Shown: in pieces, positions 9,074 to 17,707 of the stretch
Numbering within the stretch: the first letter of the stretch is position 1
Layout of the letters: the number at the start of each line of letters is the position of its first letter
Origin: Pseudomonas baetica
GTDB taxonomy: Bacteria > Pseudomonadota > Gammaproteobacteria > Pseudomonadales > Pseudomonadaceae
Reading direction: 5' to 3'
DNA length: 64,000 nucleotides
NCBI RefSeq assembly: GCF_019733355.1
Contig: NZ_JAIHLQ010000023.1
Location: 48,028-112,027, forward strand
Notes under the pieces: model-generated
What the model was told of the DNA's origin: nothing
What the model saw: the letters and a program-made list of their open reading frames with translations, nothing else
Database searches by the model: none
Program-made: the position numbers and the translations under genes

Positions 9074-10078
9074 ATGACGCCTCTAGATACCAAGCGCCCG
9101 CTGCAGCTCAATGATCAGGGCCAGCTGCGCCACTTCCTCTCGCTCGACGGCCTGCGCCGCGAGTTGTTGACGGAAATCCTCGACACCGCCGACTCGTTCC
9201 TTGAAGTCGGTGCCCGCGCGGTGAAGAAAGTCCCGTTGCTGCGCGGCAAGACCGTGTGCAACGTGTTCTTCGAAAACTCCACCCGCACCCGCACCACCTT
9301 CGAAATGGCAGCCCAGCGGCTGTCGGCGGACGTGATCACCCTGAACGTGTCGACGTCGTCGGCCAGTAAAGGTGAAACCCTGCTCGACACCCTGCGCAAC
9401 CTCGAAGCCATGGCCGCCGACATGTTCGTCGTACGCCACGGTGACTCCGGCGCCGCGCACTTCATCGCCGAGCATGTTTGCCCGCAAGTGGCGATCATCA
9501 ATGGCGGCGACGGCCGTCACGCGCACCCGACCCAGGGCATGCTCGACATGCTCACCATTCGTCGGCACAAGGGCGGCTTCGAAAACCTCTCGGTGGCCAT
9601 CGTCGGCGACATCCTGCACTCGCGGGTGGCGCGTTCGAACATGCTCGCGCTGAAAACCCTCGGCTGCCCGGATATCCGCGTAATCGCGCCGAAAACCCTG
9701 CTGCCGATCGGCATCGAGCAGTACGGCGTCAAGGTTTACACCGACATGACTGAAGGCCTGAAGGACGTTGACGTGGTGATCATGCTGCGCCTGCAGCGTG
9801 AACGCATGACCGGCGGCCTGCTGCCGAGCGAAGGCGAGTTCTATCGCTTGTTCGGCCTGACCACTGCACGTCTGGCCGGGGCCAAACCCGATTGCATCGT
9901 CATGCACCCGGGGCCGATCAACCGCGGGGTGGAGATCGAGTCCGCAGTGGCCGACGGCCCGCACTCGGTGATCCTCAACCAGGTGACCTACGGCATCGCG
10001 GTGCGTATGGCTGTGCTGTCGATGGCCATGAGCGGACAAACTGCGCAACGTCAATTCGAGCAGGAGAACGCCCAGTGA
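9074..10078 (+). CDS. pyrB: Aspartate carbamoyltransferase, catalytic chain
   Basis: Second step of de novo pyrimidine synthesis, carbamoyl phosphate plus aspartate to carbamoyl aspartate. 334 residues from ATG 9074 (MTPLDTKRPLQLNDQGQLRH), the long N-terminus typical of pseudomonads, where PyrB forms a dodecamer with the inactive PyrC'. Carbamoyl phosphate motif FFENSTRTRTTFE (about 76-88), then GDGRHAHPTQGMLD and the aspartate-loop region MLRLQRERM. A TTG six codons upstream is less likely. Stop overlaps the pyrC' GTG start by three bases. Confidence 0.97.
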   Translation: MTPLDTKRPLQLNDQGQLRHFLSLDGLRRELLTEILDTADSFLEVGARAVKKVPLLRGKTVCNVFFENSTRTRTTFEMAAQRLSADVITLNVSTSSASKGETLLDTLRNLEAMAADMFVVRHGDSGAAHFIAEHVCPQVAIINGGDGRHAHPTQGMLDMLTIRRHKGGFENLSVAIVGDILHSRVARSNMLALKTLGCPDIRVIAPKTLLPIGIEQYGVKVYTDMTEGLKDVDVVIMLRLQRERMTGGLLPSEGEFYRLFGLTTARLAGAKPDCIVMHPGPINRGVEIESAVADGPHSVILNQVTYGIAVRMAVLSMAMSGQTAQRQFEQENAQ

Positions 10079-11346
10079 AGCTCAGCATTCTCGGCGCCCG
10101 CGTCATCGATCCAAGCAGCGGCCTGGATCAAATCACCGACATTCACGTTGAAGCCTGCAAGATCGTCGCCCTTGGCGCAGCGCCGGCCGGTTTCAACGCT
10201 GTAGAAACCATCGACGCCACAGGCCTTGTGGCCGCTCCGGGCCTGGTCGACTTGAACGTCGCCCTGCGCGAGCCGGGTTACAGCCGTAAGGGCACCATCG
10301 CCAGCGAAACACGCGCGGCGGCGGCCGGTGGCGTGACCAGCCTGTGCTGCCCGCCGAAAACCAAACCGGTGCTCGACACCTCCGCCGTGGCTGAGTTGAT
10401 CCTCGACCGCGCCCGCGAGGCCGGTAACACCAAGGTGTTCCCGATTGGCGCGCTGAGCAAAGGCCTGGACGGCGAACAACTGGCCGAACTGATCGCGCTG
10501 CGTGACGCCGGTTGCGTCGCATTCGGCAATGGTCTGGAGAGTTTCCGCAACACCCGCACCCTGTGCCGGGCGCTGGATTACGCAGCCACCTTCGACCTGA
10601 CCGTGATCTTCAACTCGCAGGATCACGATCTGGCCGACGGGGGGCTGGCCCACGAAGGCCCAACCGCCAGTTTCCTTGGCCTGCCGGGCATTCCGGAAAC
10701 CGCTGAAACCGTGGCCTTGGCCCGGGACCTGCTGCTGGTCGAGCAAACCGGGGTGCGCGCGCACTTCAGCCAGTTGACCAGCGCTCGCGGCGTTGCGCTG
10801 ATCGCTCAGGCGCAGGCCCGTGGTTTGAAAGTGACGGCAGACGTGGCGTTGTATCAGCTGATTCTGACCGACGAAGCGCTGATCGACTTCAGCAGCCTCT
10901 ATCACGTCCAGCCGCCGCTGCGCACCCGCGCCGACCGCGATGGCCTGCGTGAGGCCGTGAAGTCGGGTGTGGTGTCGGCGATCTCCAGCCATCACCAACC
11001 CCACGAGCGTGACGCCAAACTGGCACCGTTCGGCGAGACCGAGCCAGGCATCAGCAGTGTTGAATTGCTGCTACCACTGGCGATGACGCTGGTTGAGGAT
11101 GGCTTGCTCGATCTGCCGACCCTGCTGGCACGCCTGAGCGCAGGCCCAGCGCAGGCGCTGCGCCTGCCAGCGGGCAAACTGGCGGTGGGCGGTGCGGCGG
11201 ATATCGTGCTGTTCGATCCGAAAGCCTCGACCGTGGCCGGTGAAGGCTGGCTGTCGAAGGGCGAGAACTGCCCATTCCTCGGTCACAGCTTGCCGGGTGT
11301 GGTTCGCTATACCCTGGTGGATGGGCGGATCAGCCACCAGGCTTGA
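10075..11346 (+). CDS. pyrC': Dihydroorotase-like subunit PyrC' (catalytically inactive)
   Basis: 423-residue amidohydrolase-fold protein that in Pseudomonas is needed to assemble the aspartate carbamoyltransferase holoenzyme but has no dihydroorotase activity (family knowledge). The sequence agrees: the metal motif normally HxHxREPG reads LVDLNVALREPG, so both metal-binding histidines are gone, and later metal histidines are also not in place (VIFNSQDHDLADGG). Starts at GTG 10075, overlapping pyrB, so expression is coupled. An active pyrC must lie elsewhere. Confidence 0.93.
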   Translation: MKLSILGARVIDPSSGLDQITDIHVEACKIVALGAAPAGFNAVETIDATGLVAAPGLVDLNVALREPGYSRKGTIASETRAAAAGGVTSLCCPPKTKPVLDTSAVAELILDRAREAGNTKVFPIGALSKGLDGEQLAELIALRDAGCVAFGNGLESFRNTRTLCRALDYAATFDLTVIFNSQDHDLADGGLAHEGPTASFLGLPGIPETAETVALARDLLLVEQTGVRAHFSQLTSARGVALIAQAQARGLKVTADVALYQLILTDEALIDFSSLYHVQPPLRTRADRDGLREAVKSGVVSAISSHHQPHERDAKLAPFGETEPGISSVELLLPLAMTLVEDGLLDLPTLLARLSAGPAQALRLPAGKLAVGGAADIVLFDPKASTVAGEGWLSKGENCPFLGHSLPGVVRYTLVDGRISHQA

Positions 11347-11351
11347 TACCG

Positions 11352-11416
11352 GGCTGGCTCCCACAAGGGATTTGTGTCGATCACAGATCCAGTGTGGGAG
11401 CGGGCTTGCTCACGAA
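11352..11416. repeat. REPIN, left arm degenerate
   Basis: Right arm GTGGGAGCGGGCTTGCTCAC (11393-11412) is near consensus; the left arm is reduced to GGCTGGCTCCCACA. Lies between the convergent 3' ends of pyrC' and the TM2 gene. Confidence 0.75.
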
Positions 11417-11419
11417 GGC

Positions 11420-11854
11420 TTACTGGAAGGCACCGCGATTTTCGGCGTTACGCAGCGACACCTGATCATTCAGCGTCCAGAAGTCATACAGCACACCCAC
11501 AAAGAACAACCCACCGGTCAGCAGGTACAGCACACCACTGATCCATTTGCCTTGGTACATCCGGTGCACACCGAGCACACCAAGGAACGTCAGCAGAATC
11601 CACGCCACGTTGTATTCGATCGGCCCTTCGGCAAAACGCAGATCCGCCTCGCGGTCCATCGCCGGGATCAGAAACACGTCGATCAGCCAGCCGATGCCTA
11701 ACAAACCGAAGGTGAAAAACCAGATCGTCCCGGTCACCGGTTTGCCGTAGTAAAAGCGGTGAGCGCCGGTAAAACCGAAAATCCACAGCAGGTAGCCGAT
11801 CACTTTGCTGTGGGTGTCTTTTTCCTTAACACGGGGTAACCGATAGCTGTTCAT
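11420..11854 (-). CDS. TM2 domain-containing membrane protein, tandem TM2 units
   Basis: 144-residue small membrane protein. Start ATG 11854 has GAGG upstream; an ATG six codons earlier lacks it. Two TM2-like units follow each other: about 20-68 (VIGYLLWIFGFTGAHRFYYG, then K..TG..WF) and about 85-132 (WILLTFLGVLGVHRMYQGK, then SGVLYLLTGG). Both carry the G-x-HR-x-Y-x-GK signature, so the protein looks like an internal duplication. Function unknown. Monocistronic, convergent with pyrC'. Confidence 0.85.
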   Translation of the reverse strand: MNSYRLPRVKEKDTHSKVIGYLLWIFGFTGAHRFYYGKPVTGTIWFFTFGLLGIGWLIDVFLIPAMDREADLRFAEGPIEYNVAWILLTFLGVLGVHRMYQGKWISGVLYLLTGGLFFVGVLYDFWTLNDQVSLRNAENRGAFQ

Positions 11855-12102
11855 GAAGACCTCGTTGCACACGATAGATAAATATTCTTAAATTCTTTGT
11901 GACTTTTTTACAGGTGGCCGACGTATGGCAAATGTTAAGGTGACGTCCGTCAAACCCTTATAACACCGGACTTCTGTCAGACAATCGCGTCAATTTGCAG
12001 CTTATTTGGTTCCGTTGCCTCCCAATTGAATCGACCAACGGCCTCGGTAGGGACAAAAAAGCTGTTATAAAGTTGCGCGCTATCACCTAAGAGCCACGCC
12101 TA

Positions 12103-12720
12103 ATGCGACCATTTTTCAAGACATGGCTAACTATTTGCCTATTAATGCCACTGGCCGCCCACGCCACCAATCGTGAGCAACGTCTTCCTAACGTTAACGG
12201 CTTTACCCCTAAATCCCATGCTTCTGCTCCATCGAGCAAAAGCAAACAGGTCAAACACACCACACTGAGCAGCAATGGCCACAGCAAGCTGCTTCCGCAG
12301 ATGGCTAACAAAACCAGCAGCAACGTCCTCAGCCGTGCGGTGAACGTCCTCGGTACGCCTTACCGTTGGGGCGGCAGCAGCCCAAGTAAAGGCTTCGATT
12401 GCAGCGGCCTGGTGAAATACGCGTTCAACGACGCTACGTTCGACCTGCCACGCACCTCCAATGCCATGGCCAGCGGCCACGGCGTGAAAGTCGAGCGCAA
12501 GGATCTGAAGCCGGGCGATCTGATTTTCTTCAACATCAAGAGCCGTCGGGTCAATCACGTTGCGATCTACCTGGGCAACGACCGCTTCATCCACGCACCA
12601 CGTCGTGGCAAAGCGGTGAGCATCGACACACTGAACAAACCGTACTGGCAAAAGCACTACGTCGTTGCCAAACGTGTATTGCCCAACGAGTCGAAGCAGA
12701 TGCGCGTGGTTCAGCGCTGA
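12103..12720 (+). CDS. NlpC/P60 family cell wall peptidase (C40)
   Basis: 205-residue exported endopeptidase expected to cleave peptidoglycan stem peptides. Signal peptide at about 1-21 (FFKTWLTICLLMPLAAHA), a basic Ser/Lys-rich linker to about 70, then the C40 domain: GTPYRWGGSSPSKGFDCSGL with catalytic C100, H152 in VNHVAIYLG and third residue H164 in FIHAPRRG. No lipobox, so probably periplasmic and soluble. Upstream DNA (11855-12102) is AT-richer and probably holds the promoter, with no clear operator seen. Confidence 0.92.
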   Translation: MRPFFKTWLTICLLMPLAAHATNREQRLPNVNGFTPKSHASAPSSKSKQVKHTTLSSNGHSKLLPQMANKTSSNVLSRAVNVLGTPYRWGGSSPSKGFDCSGLVKYAFNDATFDLPRTSNAMASGHGVKVERKDLKPGDLIFFNIKSRRVNHVAIYLGNDRFIHAPRRGKAVSIDTLNKPYWQKHYVVAKRVLPNESKQMRVVQR

Positions 12721-12756
12721 GCTGACTGATCCAGAATCTGCTCAAGCAGTACTGGC

Positions 12757-12838
12757 CCCTTCGCGAGCAAGCCCGCTGCCACATTGGATCTGTGTCGTTC
12801 ACAAATCAAAGGTGGCAGCGGGCTTGCTCGCGAAGGGG
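12757..12838. repeat. REPIN (inverted REP pair)
   Basis: Arms 12757-12783 and 12811-12838, both with GCAGCGGG/CCCGCTGC variants of the core, so the arms have co-varied. Between the convergent NlpC/P60 gene and pilT. Confidence 0.9.
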
Positions 12839-12864
12839 ACAATGGAAGCGCCACAAGCTCCCGC

Positions 12865-13899
12865 TCAGACACTATCCGGCGTCCGCGCCTTCTCCCGCGC
12901 ATGCTCGCGACTGATCAAGCCTTTGGTCACCAGATCCCTCAGGCACATGTCCAGTGTCTGCATCCCCAACGACCCTCCGGTCTGAATCGCCGAATACATC
13001 TGCGCCACCTTGTCCTCACGGATCAGGTTCCGGATCGCCGACGTGCCCAGCATGATTTCGTGCGCCGCCACCCGCCCGCCGCCGACCTTTTTGATCAGCG
13101 TCTGCGAGACCACCGCCAGCAACGACTCCGACAGCATCGAGCGCACCATCGATTTCTCGTCACCGGGAAACACGTCCACCACCCGGTCGATGGTCTTGGC
13201 CGCCGAGGTGGTGTGCAGCGTGCCGAATACCAGATGCCCGGTTTCAGCCGCGGTCAGCGCCAGGCGAATGGTTTCCAGGTCGCGCATCTCGCCCACCAGA
13301 ATCACATCCGGGTCTTCTCGCAACGCTGAACGCAACGCGGTGGCGAAACTGCGGGTATCGCGGTGGACTTCACGCTGATTGATCAGACATTTGCGCGATT
13401 CGTGAACGAATTCGATGGGATCTTCGATGGTCAGGATGTGGTGATGGCGATGGGTGTTGAGGTAATCGATCATCGCCGCCAGCGTGGTCGACTTGCCGGA
13501 ACCGGTCGGCCCGGTGACCAGCACCAGCCCGCGTGGCGCATCGGTGATCTTGCGAAAGACATCGCCCATGGCCAGGTCTTCCATGGTCAGAACCTTCGAC
13601 GGAATAGTCCGGAACACGGCGCCCGCACCACGATTCTGGTTGAAGGCATTGACCCGAAAACGCGCAACGCCGGGGACCTCGAAGGAGAAATCCGTTTCCA
13701 GGTGTTTCTCGAAGTCGACCCGCTGGGTGTCGTTCATGATGTCGTAGATCAACTCATGCACTTGCTTGTGATCCAGCGCGGGCAGATTGATCCGTCGCAC
13801 ATCGCCATCGACGCGAATCATCGGCGGCAGACCGGCCGACAGGTGCAGGTCGGACGCGCCCTGTTTGGCGCTGAAGGCCAGCAGTTCAGTGATATCCAT
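12865..13899 (-). CDS. pilT: Type IV pilus retraction ATPase PilT
   Basis: Hexameric secretion-type ATPase that powers pilus retraction. 344 residues from ATG 13899 (MDITELLAFSAKQGASDLHL) with GAGGAGC upstream; a longer frame to 14022 has no family support. Walker A GPTGSGKST near residue 130, Asp box TIEDPIEFVH, Walker B ILVGEMRDLETI, His box GHLVFGTLHTTSAAKTIDR, and the C-terminal AIRNLIRE motif needed for retraction. In P. aeruginosa pilU follows directly; here a REPIN and an unrelated gene follow instead. Confidence 0.97.
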   Translation of the reverse strand: MDITELLAFSAKQGASDLHLSAGLPPMIRVDGDVRRINLPALDHKQVHELIYDIMNDTQRVDFEKHLETDFSFEVPGVARFRVNAFNQNRGAGAVFRTIPSKVLTMEDLAMGDVFRKITDAPRGLVLVTGPTGSGKSTTLAAMIDYLNTHRHHHILTIEDPIEFVHESRKCLINQREVHRDTRSFATALRSALREDPDVILVGEMRDLETIRLALTAAETGHLVFGTLHTTSAAKTIDRVVDVFPGDEKSMVRSMLSESLLAVVSQTLIKKVGGGRVAAHEIMLGTSAIRNLIREDKVAQMYSAIQTGGSLGMQTLDMCLRDLVTKGLISREHAREKARTPDSV

Positions 13900-13955
13900 A
13901 GCGCTCCTCAATTCCAGTAGAATGCCGCGAACCTTCAGACCGCTGGCGCCTCTTG

Positions 13956-14642
13956 ATGTCCACGATAGCAGACAACATCCAACTGGTTGGTTCGCGCATC
14001 CAGGCAGCGGTAAAAGCTGCAAAGCGCGATGAAAACAGCGTCCAACTGCTGGCGGTAAGCAAAACCAAACCCGCCCAAGCCCTGCGCGAAGCGCATGCCG
14101 CCGGCCTGCGTGACTTTGGCGAGAACTACCTGCAGGAAGCCTTGGGCAAACAGCTCGAACTGGCCGACCTGCCCTTGATCTGGCACTTCATCGGCCCCAT
14201 TCAATCGAACAAGACTCGCGCCATCGCCGAGCATTTCGACTGGGTGCACTCCGTGGATCGCCTGAAAATCGCCCAACGCCTGTCCGAGCAGCGCCCGGCC
14301 GACCTGCCGCCGCTGAACATCTGCATTCAGGTCAACGTCAGCGGTGAAGCCAGCAAGTCAGGCTGCACCCCGGCCGATCTGCCGGCGCTGGCCAATGCCA
14401 TCAGCGCCTTGCCGCGCCTGAAACTGCGCGGACTGATGGCCATTCCCGAGCCGACCGAAGATCGCGCCGAACAGGACGCCGCTTTTGCGGCTGTGCAACG
14501 TTTGCAGGAAAGCCTGAATCTGCCGCTCGACACACTTTCGATGGGCATGAGCCACGACCTCGAGTCGGCTATCGCCCAAGGCGCCACCTGGGTTCGTATC
14601 GGTACGGCCCTGTTTGGCGCCCGAGACTATTCCCAATCCTGA
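13956..14642 (+). CDS. yggS: YggS family pyridoxal 5'-phosphate homeostasis protein
   Basis: PLP-binding TIM-barrel protein (PLPBP/PROSC family), 228 residues, involved in vitamin B6 and amino acid homeostasis without known catalysis. Visible: LLAVSKTKP with the PLP lysine near residue 36, FGENYLQEA, WHFIGPIQSNK, LSMGMSHDLESAI and the C-terminal VRIGTALFG. Divergent from pilT with only a 56-base gap. First of the yggS-proC-yggT-yggU set common in gammaproteobacteria. Confidence 0.96.
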   Translation: MSTIADNIQLVGSRIQAAVKAAKRDENSVQLLAVSKTKPAQALREAHAAGLRDFGENYLQEALGKQLELADLPLIWHFIGPIQSNKTRAIAEHFDWVHSVDRLKIAQRLSEQRPADLPPLNICIQVNVSGEASKSGCTPADLPALANAISALPRLKLRGLMAIPEPTEDRAEQDAAFAAVQRLQESLNLPLDTLSMGMSHDLESAIAQGATWVRIGTALFGARDYSQS

Positions 14643-14665
14643 ACATTTCCAGATAAGGACCTGAC

Positions 14666-15484
14666 ATGAGCAACACACGCATTGCCTTTATCGGTGCCGG
14701 CAACATGGCCGCCAGCCTCATCGGCGGCCTGCGGGCCAAGGGTCTGGAAGCCGCGCACATCCGCGCCAGCGATCCGGGTGAAGAAACCCGCGCCAAGGTC
14801 AGCGCCGCGCATGGCATCGAAACGTTTGCCGATAACGCTCAAGCCATCGACGGCGTCGACGTCATCGTTCTCGCGGTCAAGCCACAGGCAATGAAAGCGG
14901 TGTGCGAAGCCATCCGCCCGAGCCTGAAACCCAATCAGCTGGTGGTTTCGATTGCTGCCGGCATCACTTGCGCGAGCATGACCGCTTGGCTCGGCGAGCA
15001 GCCGATCGTGCGCTGCATGCCGAACACTCCGGCGCTGTTGCGTCAGGGCGTCAGCGGTTTGTACGCCACCCACGAAGTGACCGCCGAGCAGCGCCAGCAA
15101 GCCGAAGAGCTGCTGTCCGCCGTCGGCATCGCGCTGTGGCTGAACGAAGAACAGCAACTGGATGCGGTCACTGCGGTGTCCGGTTCCGGCCCGGCGTATT
15201 TCTTCCTGCTGATCGAAGCGATGACCGCCGCAGGCGTCAAACTCGGCCTGCCAAAAGAAACCGCTGAACAACTGACCCTGAAAACCGCCCTCGGCGCCGC
15301 GCACATGGCCGCTTCCAGCGACGTTGATGCCGCCGAACTGCGCCGCCGCGTGACGTCGCCGGCCGGCACTACTGAAGCTGCAATCAAATCGTTCCAGGCC
15401 GGTGGTTTCGAAGCCCTGGTTGAAAAAGCACTCGGCGCCGCCGCGCACCGCTCGGCCGAAATGGCCGAACAACTGGGCAAATAA
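14666..15484 (+). CDS. proC: Pyrroline-5-carboxylate reductase
   Basis: Last step of proline synthesis, NAD(P)H-dependent reduction of P5C. 272 residues. Rossmann motif FIGAGNMAASLIGGL at the N-terminus (GxGxxA type), VKPQAM near 71, CMPNTPALLRQG near 117, and the C-terminal signature TAVSGSGPAYFFLLIEAMT, then LRRRVTSPAGTTEAAI. Good SD (AAGGACCTGAC) and 23 bases after yggS. Confidence 0.97.
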   Translation: MSNTRIAFIGAGNMAASLIGGLRAKGLEAAHIRASDPGEETRAKVSAAHGIETFADNAQAIDGVDVIVLAVKPQAMKAVCEAIRPSLKPNQLVVSIAAGITCASMTAWLGEQPIVRCMPNTPALLRQGVSGLYATHEVTAEQRQQAEELLSAVGIALWLNEEQQLDAVTAVSGSGPAYFFLLIEAMTAAGVKLGLPKETAEQLTLKTALGAAHMAASSDVDAAELRRRVTSPAGTTEAAIKSFQAGGFEALVEKALGAAAHRSAEMAEQLGK

Positions 15485-15494
15485 GGAGCCTTAC

Positions 15495-16085
15495 ATGATT
15501 GGATTGAACACCGCAGCGGTTTACGTGCTGCAAACCCTCGGCAGCCTGTACCTGCTGATCGTACTGCTGCGCTTCGTCCTGCAACTGGTGCGGGCGAACT
15601 TCTACAACCCTCTCTGCCAGTTCATCGTCAAAGCGACTCAGCCGCTGCTCAAGCCACTGCGTCGGATCATCCCGAGCCTGTTCGGCCTCGACATGTCGTC
15701 GCTGGTGCTGGCGATCCTCGTGCAACTGGCGCTGATGGCGCTGACCCTGCTGCTGACTTACGGCACCACCGGTAACCCGCTGCAACTGTTTATCTGGTCG
15801 ATCATTGGCGTGACCGCGCTGTTCCTGAAGATCTTCTTCTTCGCCCTGATCATCAGTGTGATCCTGTCGTGGGTCGCTCCGGGCAGCCACAATCCGGGGG
15901 CCGAACTGGTCAATCAGATTTGCGAACCGGCCCTGGCGCCGTTCCGTCGCTTCCTGCCGAACCTGGGCGGTCTCGATCTGTCGCCGATCTTCGCGTTCCT
16001 GGCGCTGAAACTGATCGACATGCTGGTGATCAACAACCTCGCGGCGATGACGATGATGCCGGAAATCCTGCGCCTGCTGATGTGA
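15495..16085 (+). CDS. yggT: YggT family integral membrane protein
   Basis: 196-residue membrane protein with two copies of the YggT unit, each with hydrophobic helices followed by a NPxxxxxxxxxxP(F/L)xR element: FYNPLCQFIVKATQPLLKPL (about 36-55) and a second PALAPFRRFLPNLGGLDLSP near 140-159. Homologues are implicated in osmotic stress, cell division or turgor; exact role unknown. AAGGAG precedes the ATG. The stop overlaps the yggU GTG start by four bases. Confidence 0.93.
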   Translation: MIGLNTAAVYVLQTLGSLYLLIVLLRFVLQLVRANFYNPLCQFIVKATQPLLKPLRRIIPSLFGLDMSSLVLAILVQLALMALTLLLTYGTTGNPLQLFIWSIIGVTALFLKIFFFALIISVILSWVAPGSHNPGAELVNQICEPALAPFRRFLPNLGGLDLSPIFAFLALKLIDMLVINNLAAMTMMPEILRLLM

Positions 16086-16375
16086 GCTGGTTTCGCTGGG
16101 ACGGGGACGACCTGATCCTCGAATGTCATCTGCAACCGGCGGCCCGTAGCGATGATTTCTGCGGGCTGCACGGTGATCGTTTGAAGATCCGTCTCACCGC
16201 GCCACCGGTCGAGGGCAAGGCCAATGCCTACCTGATGGGTTTTCTGGCCAAGGCGTTTGGGGTTTCCAAAAGCCAGGTCAGCTTGCTCAGTGGCGAGTTG
16301 AACCGGCAGAAGCGGGTGAAGATCTGCTCGCCGAACAAGCTGCCGGATTTGCCTGACCTAGTGCGCCCAAACTGA
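16082..16375 (+). CDS. yggU: YggU family (DUF167) protein
   Basis: 97-residue DUF167 protein of unknown function. Visible family blocks: LHGDRLKIRLTAPPVEGKAN and LMGFLAKAFGVSKSQVSLLSGE. Start GTG 16082 overlaps the yggT TGA (GTGA), which implies coupling and fits the family N-terminus. Last gene of the proC group; a REPIN follows. Confidence 0.9.
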   Translation: MSWFRWDGDDLILECHLQPAARSDDFCGLHGDRLKIRLTAPPVEGKANAYLMGFLAKAFGVSKSQVSLLSGELNRQKRVKICSPNKLPDLPDLVRPN

Positions 16376-16390
16376 AGCACCGAGTCGCCC

Positions 16391-16457
16391 TATTCGCGAG
16401 CAAGCCCGCTCCCACATTGGAATGCGATCCCCTGTGGGAGCGGGCTTGCTCGCGAAT
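16391..16457. repeat. REPIN (inverted REP pair)
   Basis: Arms 16391-16416 and 16433-16457, near-consensus and closely spaced, between yggU and metX. Confidence 0.9.
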
Positions 16458-16560
16458 GACCGCAACTCGGTCAGGAGCGAACACATCAGGCCCGATCGTT
16501 GCTTGCCGCTAACCCCACCGGTCTTTAGACTTACGCCTCATTTCAACGAGAGCAGGGTCG

Positions 16561-17700
16561 ATGCCAACTGCCTTTCCCCCCGATTCTGTTGGTCTGGTGA
16601 CGCCGCACACGGCGCACTTCAGCGAACCTCTGGCTTTGGCCTGTGGCCGTTCGCTGGCGGCCTATGACCTGATCTACGAAACCTACGGCACGCTGAACGC
16701 GCAGGCGAGCAACGCTGTACTGATCTGCCATGCCTTGTCCGGCCATCATCATGCTGCCGGCTATCACAGCCCCGACGACCGCAAGCCCGGCTGGTGGGAT
16801 AGCTGCATCGGCCCCGGCAAACCGATCGACACCAACAAGTTCTTCGTGGTCAGCCTGAACAACCTCGGCGGCTGCAACGGCTCCACCGGTCCGAGCAGCC
16901 TCAACCCGGAAACCGGCAAGCCATTTGGCGCCGATTTCCCGGTGCTGACCGTCGAAGACTGGGTGCACAGCCAGGCGCGCCTGGCCGACCTGCTGGGCAT
17001 CGGCCAGTGGGCGGCTGTCATCGGCGGCAGCCTCGGCGGCATGCAGGCGCTGCAATGGACCATTACTTACCCGGATCGCGTACGCCACTGCCTGGCCATC
17101 GCTTCGGCCCCCAAGCTGTCGGCGCAGAACATCGCCTTCAACGAAGTGGCGCGCCAGGCGATCCTCACCGACCCGGAATTCCACGGCGGTTCGTTCCAGG
17201 AAGCGGGCGTGATCCCCAAGCGCGGGCTGATGCTGGCGCGGATGGTCGGGCACATCACCTACCTGTCCGACGACTCCATGGGCGAGAAATTCGGCCGCGG
17301 CCTGAAGAGCGAGAAGCTCAACTACGACTTCCACAGTGTCGAGTTCCAGGTCGAAAGCTATCTGCGCTATCAGGGCGAAGAGTTCTCCGGACGCTTCGAC
17401 GCCAACACCTATCTGTTGATGACCAAGGCGCTGGACTACTTCGATCCGGCGGCGAACTTCGACGATAACCTGGCGAAAACCTTCGAGAACGCCACGGCCA
17501 AGTTCTGCGTGATGTCGTTCACCACTGACTGGCGCTTCTCCCCGGCCCGTTCGCGGGAACTGGTGGATGCACTGATGGCGGCGCGCAAAGACGTCAGCTA
17601 CCTGGAAATCGACGCGCCACAGGGCCACGACGCCTTCCTGATTCCGATCCCCCGCTACTTGCAGGCGTTCGGCAATTACATGAACCGAATCACGCTGTGA
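16561..17700 (+). CDS. metX: Homoserine O-succinyl/acetyltransferase MetX
   Basis: Alpha/beta-hydrolase acyltransferase that activates homoserine for methionine synthesis. 379 residues. Oxyanion and nucleophile region: LICHALSGHHHAAG, NNLGGCNGSTGPSS, GGSLGGMQ with nucleophile S157, and the C-terminal GHDAFL histidine. Pseudomonas enzymes of this type use succinyl-CoA (family knowledge); the sequence alone does not prove substrate choice to me. metW follows after 7 bases, the usual pairing. Confidence 0.95.
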   Translation: MPTAFPPDSVGLVTPHTAHFSEPLALACGRSLAAYDLIYETYGTLNAQASNAVLICHALSGHHHAAGYHSPDDRKPGWWDSCIGPGKPIDTNKFFVVSLNNLGGCNGSTGPSSLNPETGKPFGADFPVLTVEDWVHSQARLADLLGIGQWAAVIGGSLGGMQALQWTITYPDRVRHCLAIASAPKLSAQNIAFNEVARQAILTDPEFHGGSFQEAGVIPKRGLMLARMVGHITYLSDDSMGEKFGRGLKSEKLNYDFHSVEFQVESYLRYQGEEFSGRFDANTYLLMTKALDYFDPAANFDDNLAKTFENATAKFCVMSFTTDWRFSPARSRELVDALMAARKDVSYLEIDAPQGHDAFLIPIPRYLQAFGNYMNRITL

Positions 17701-17707
17701 GAAAGCC

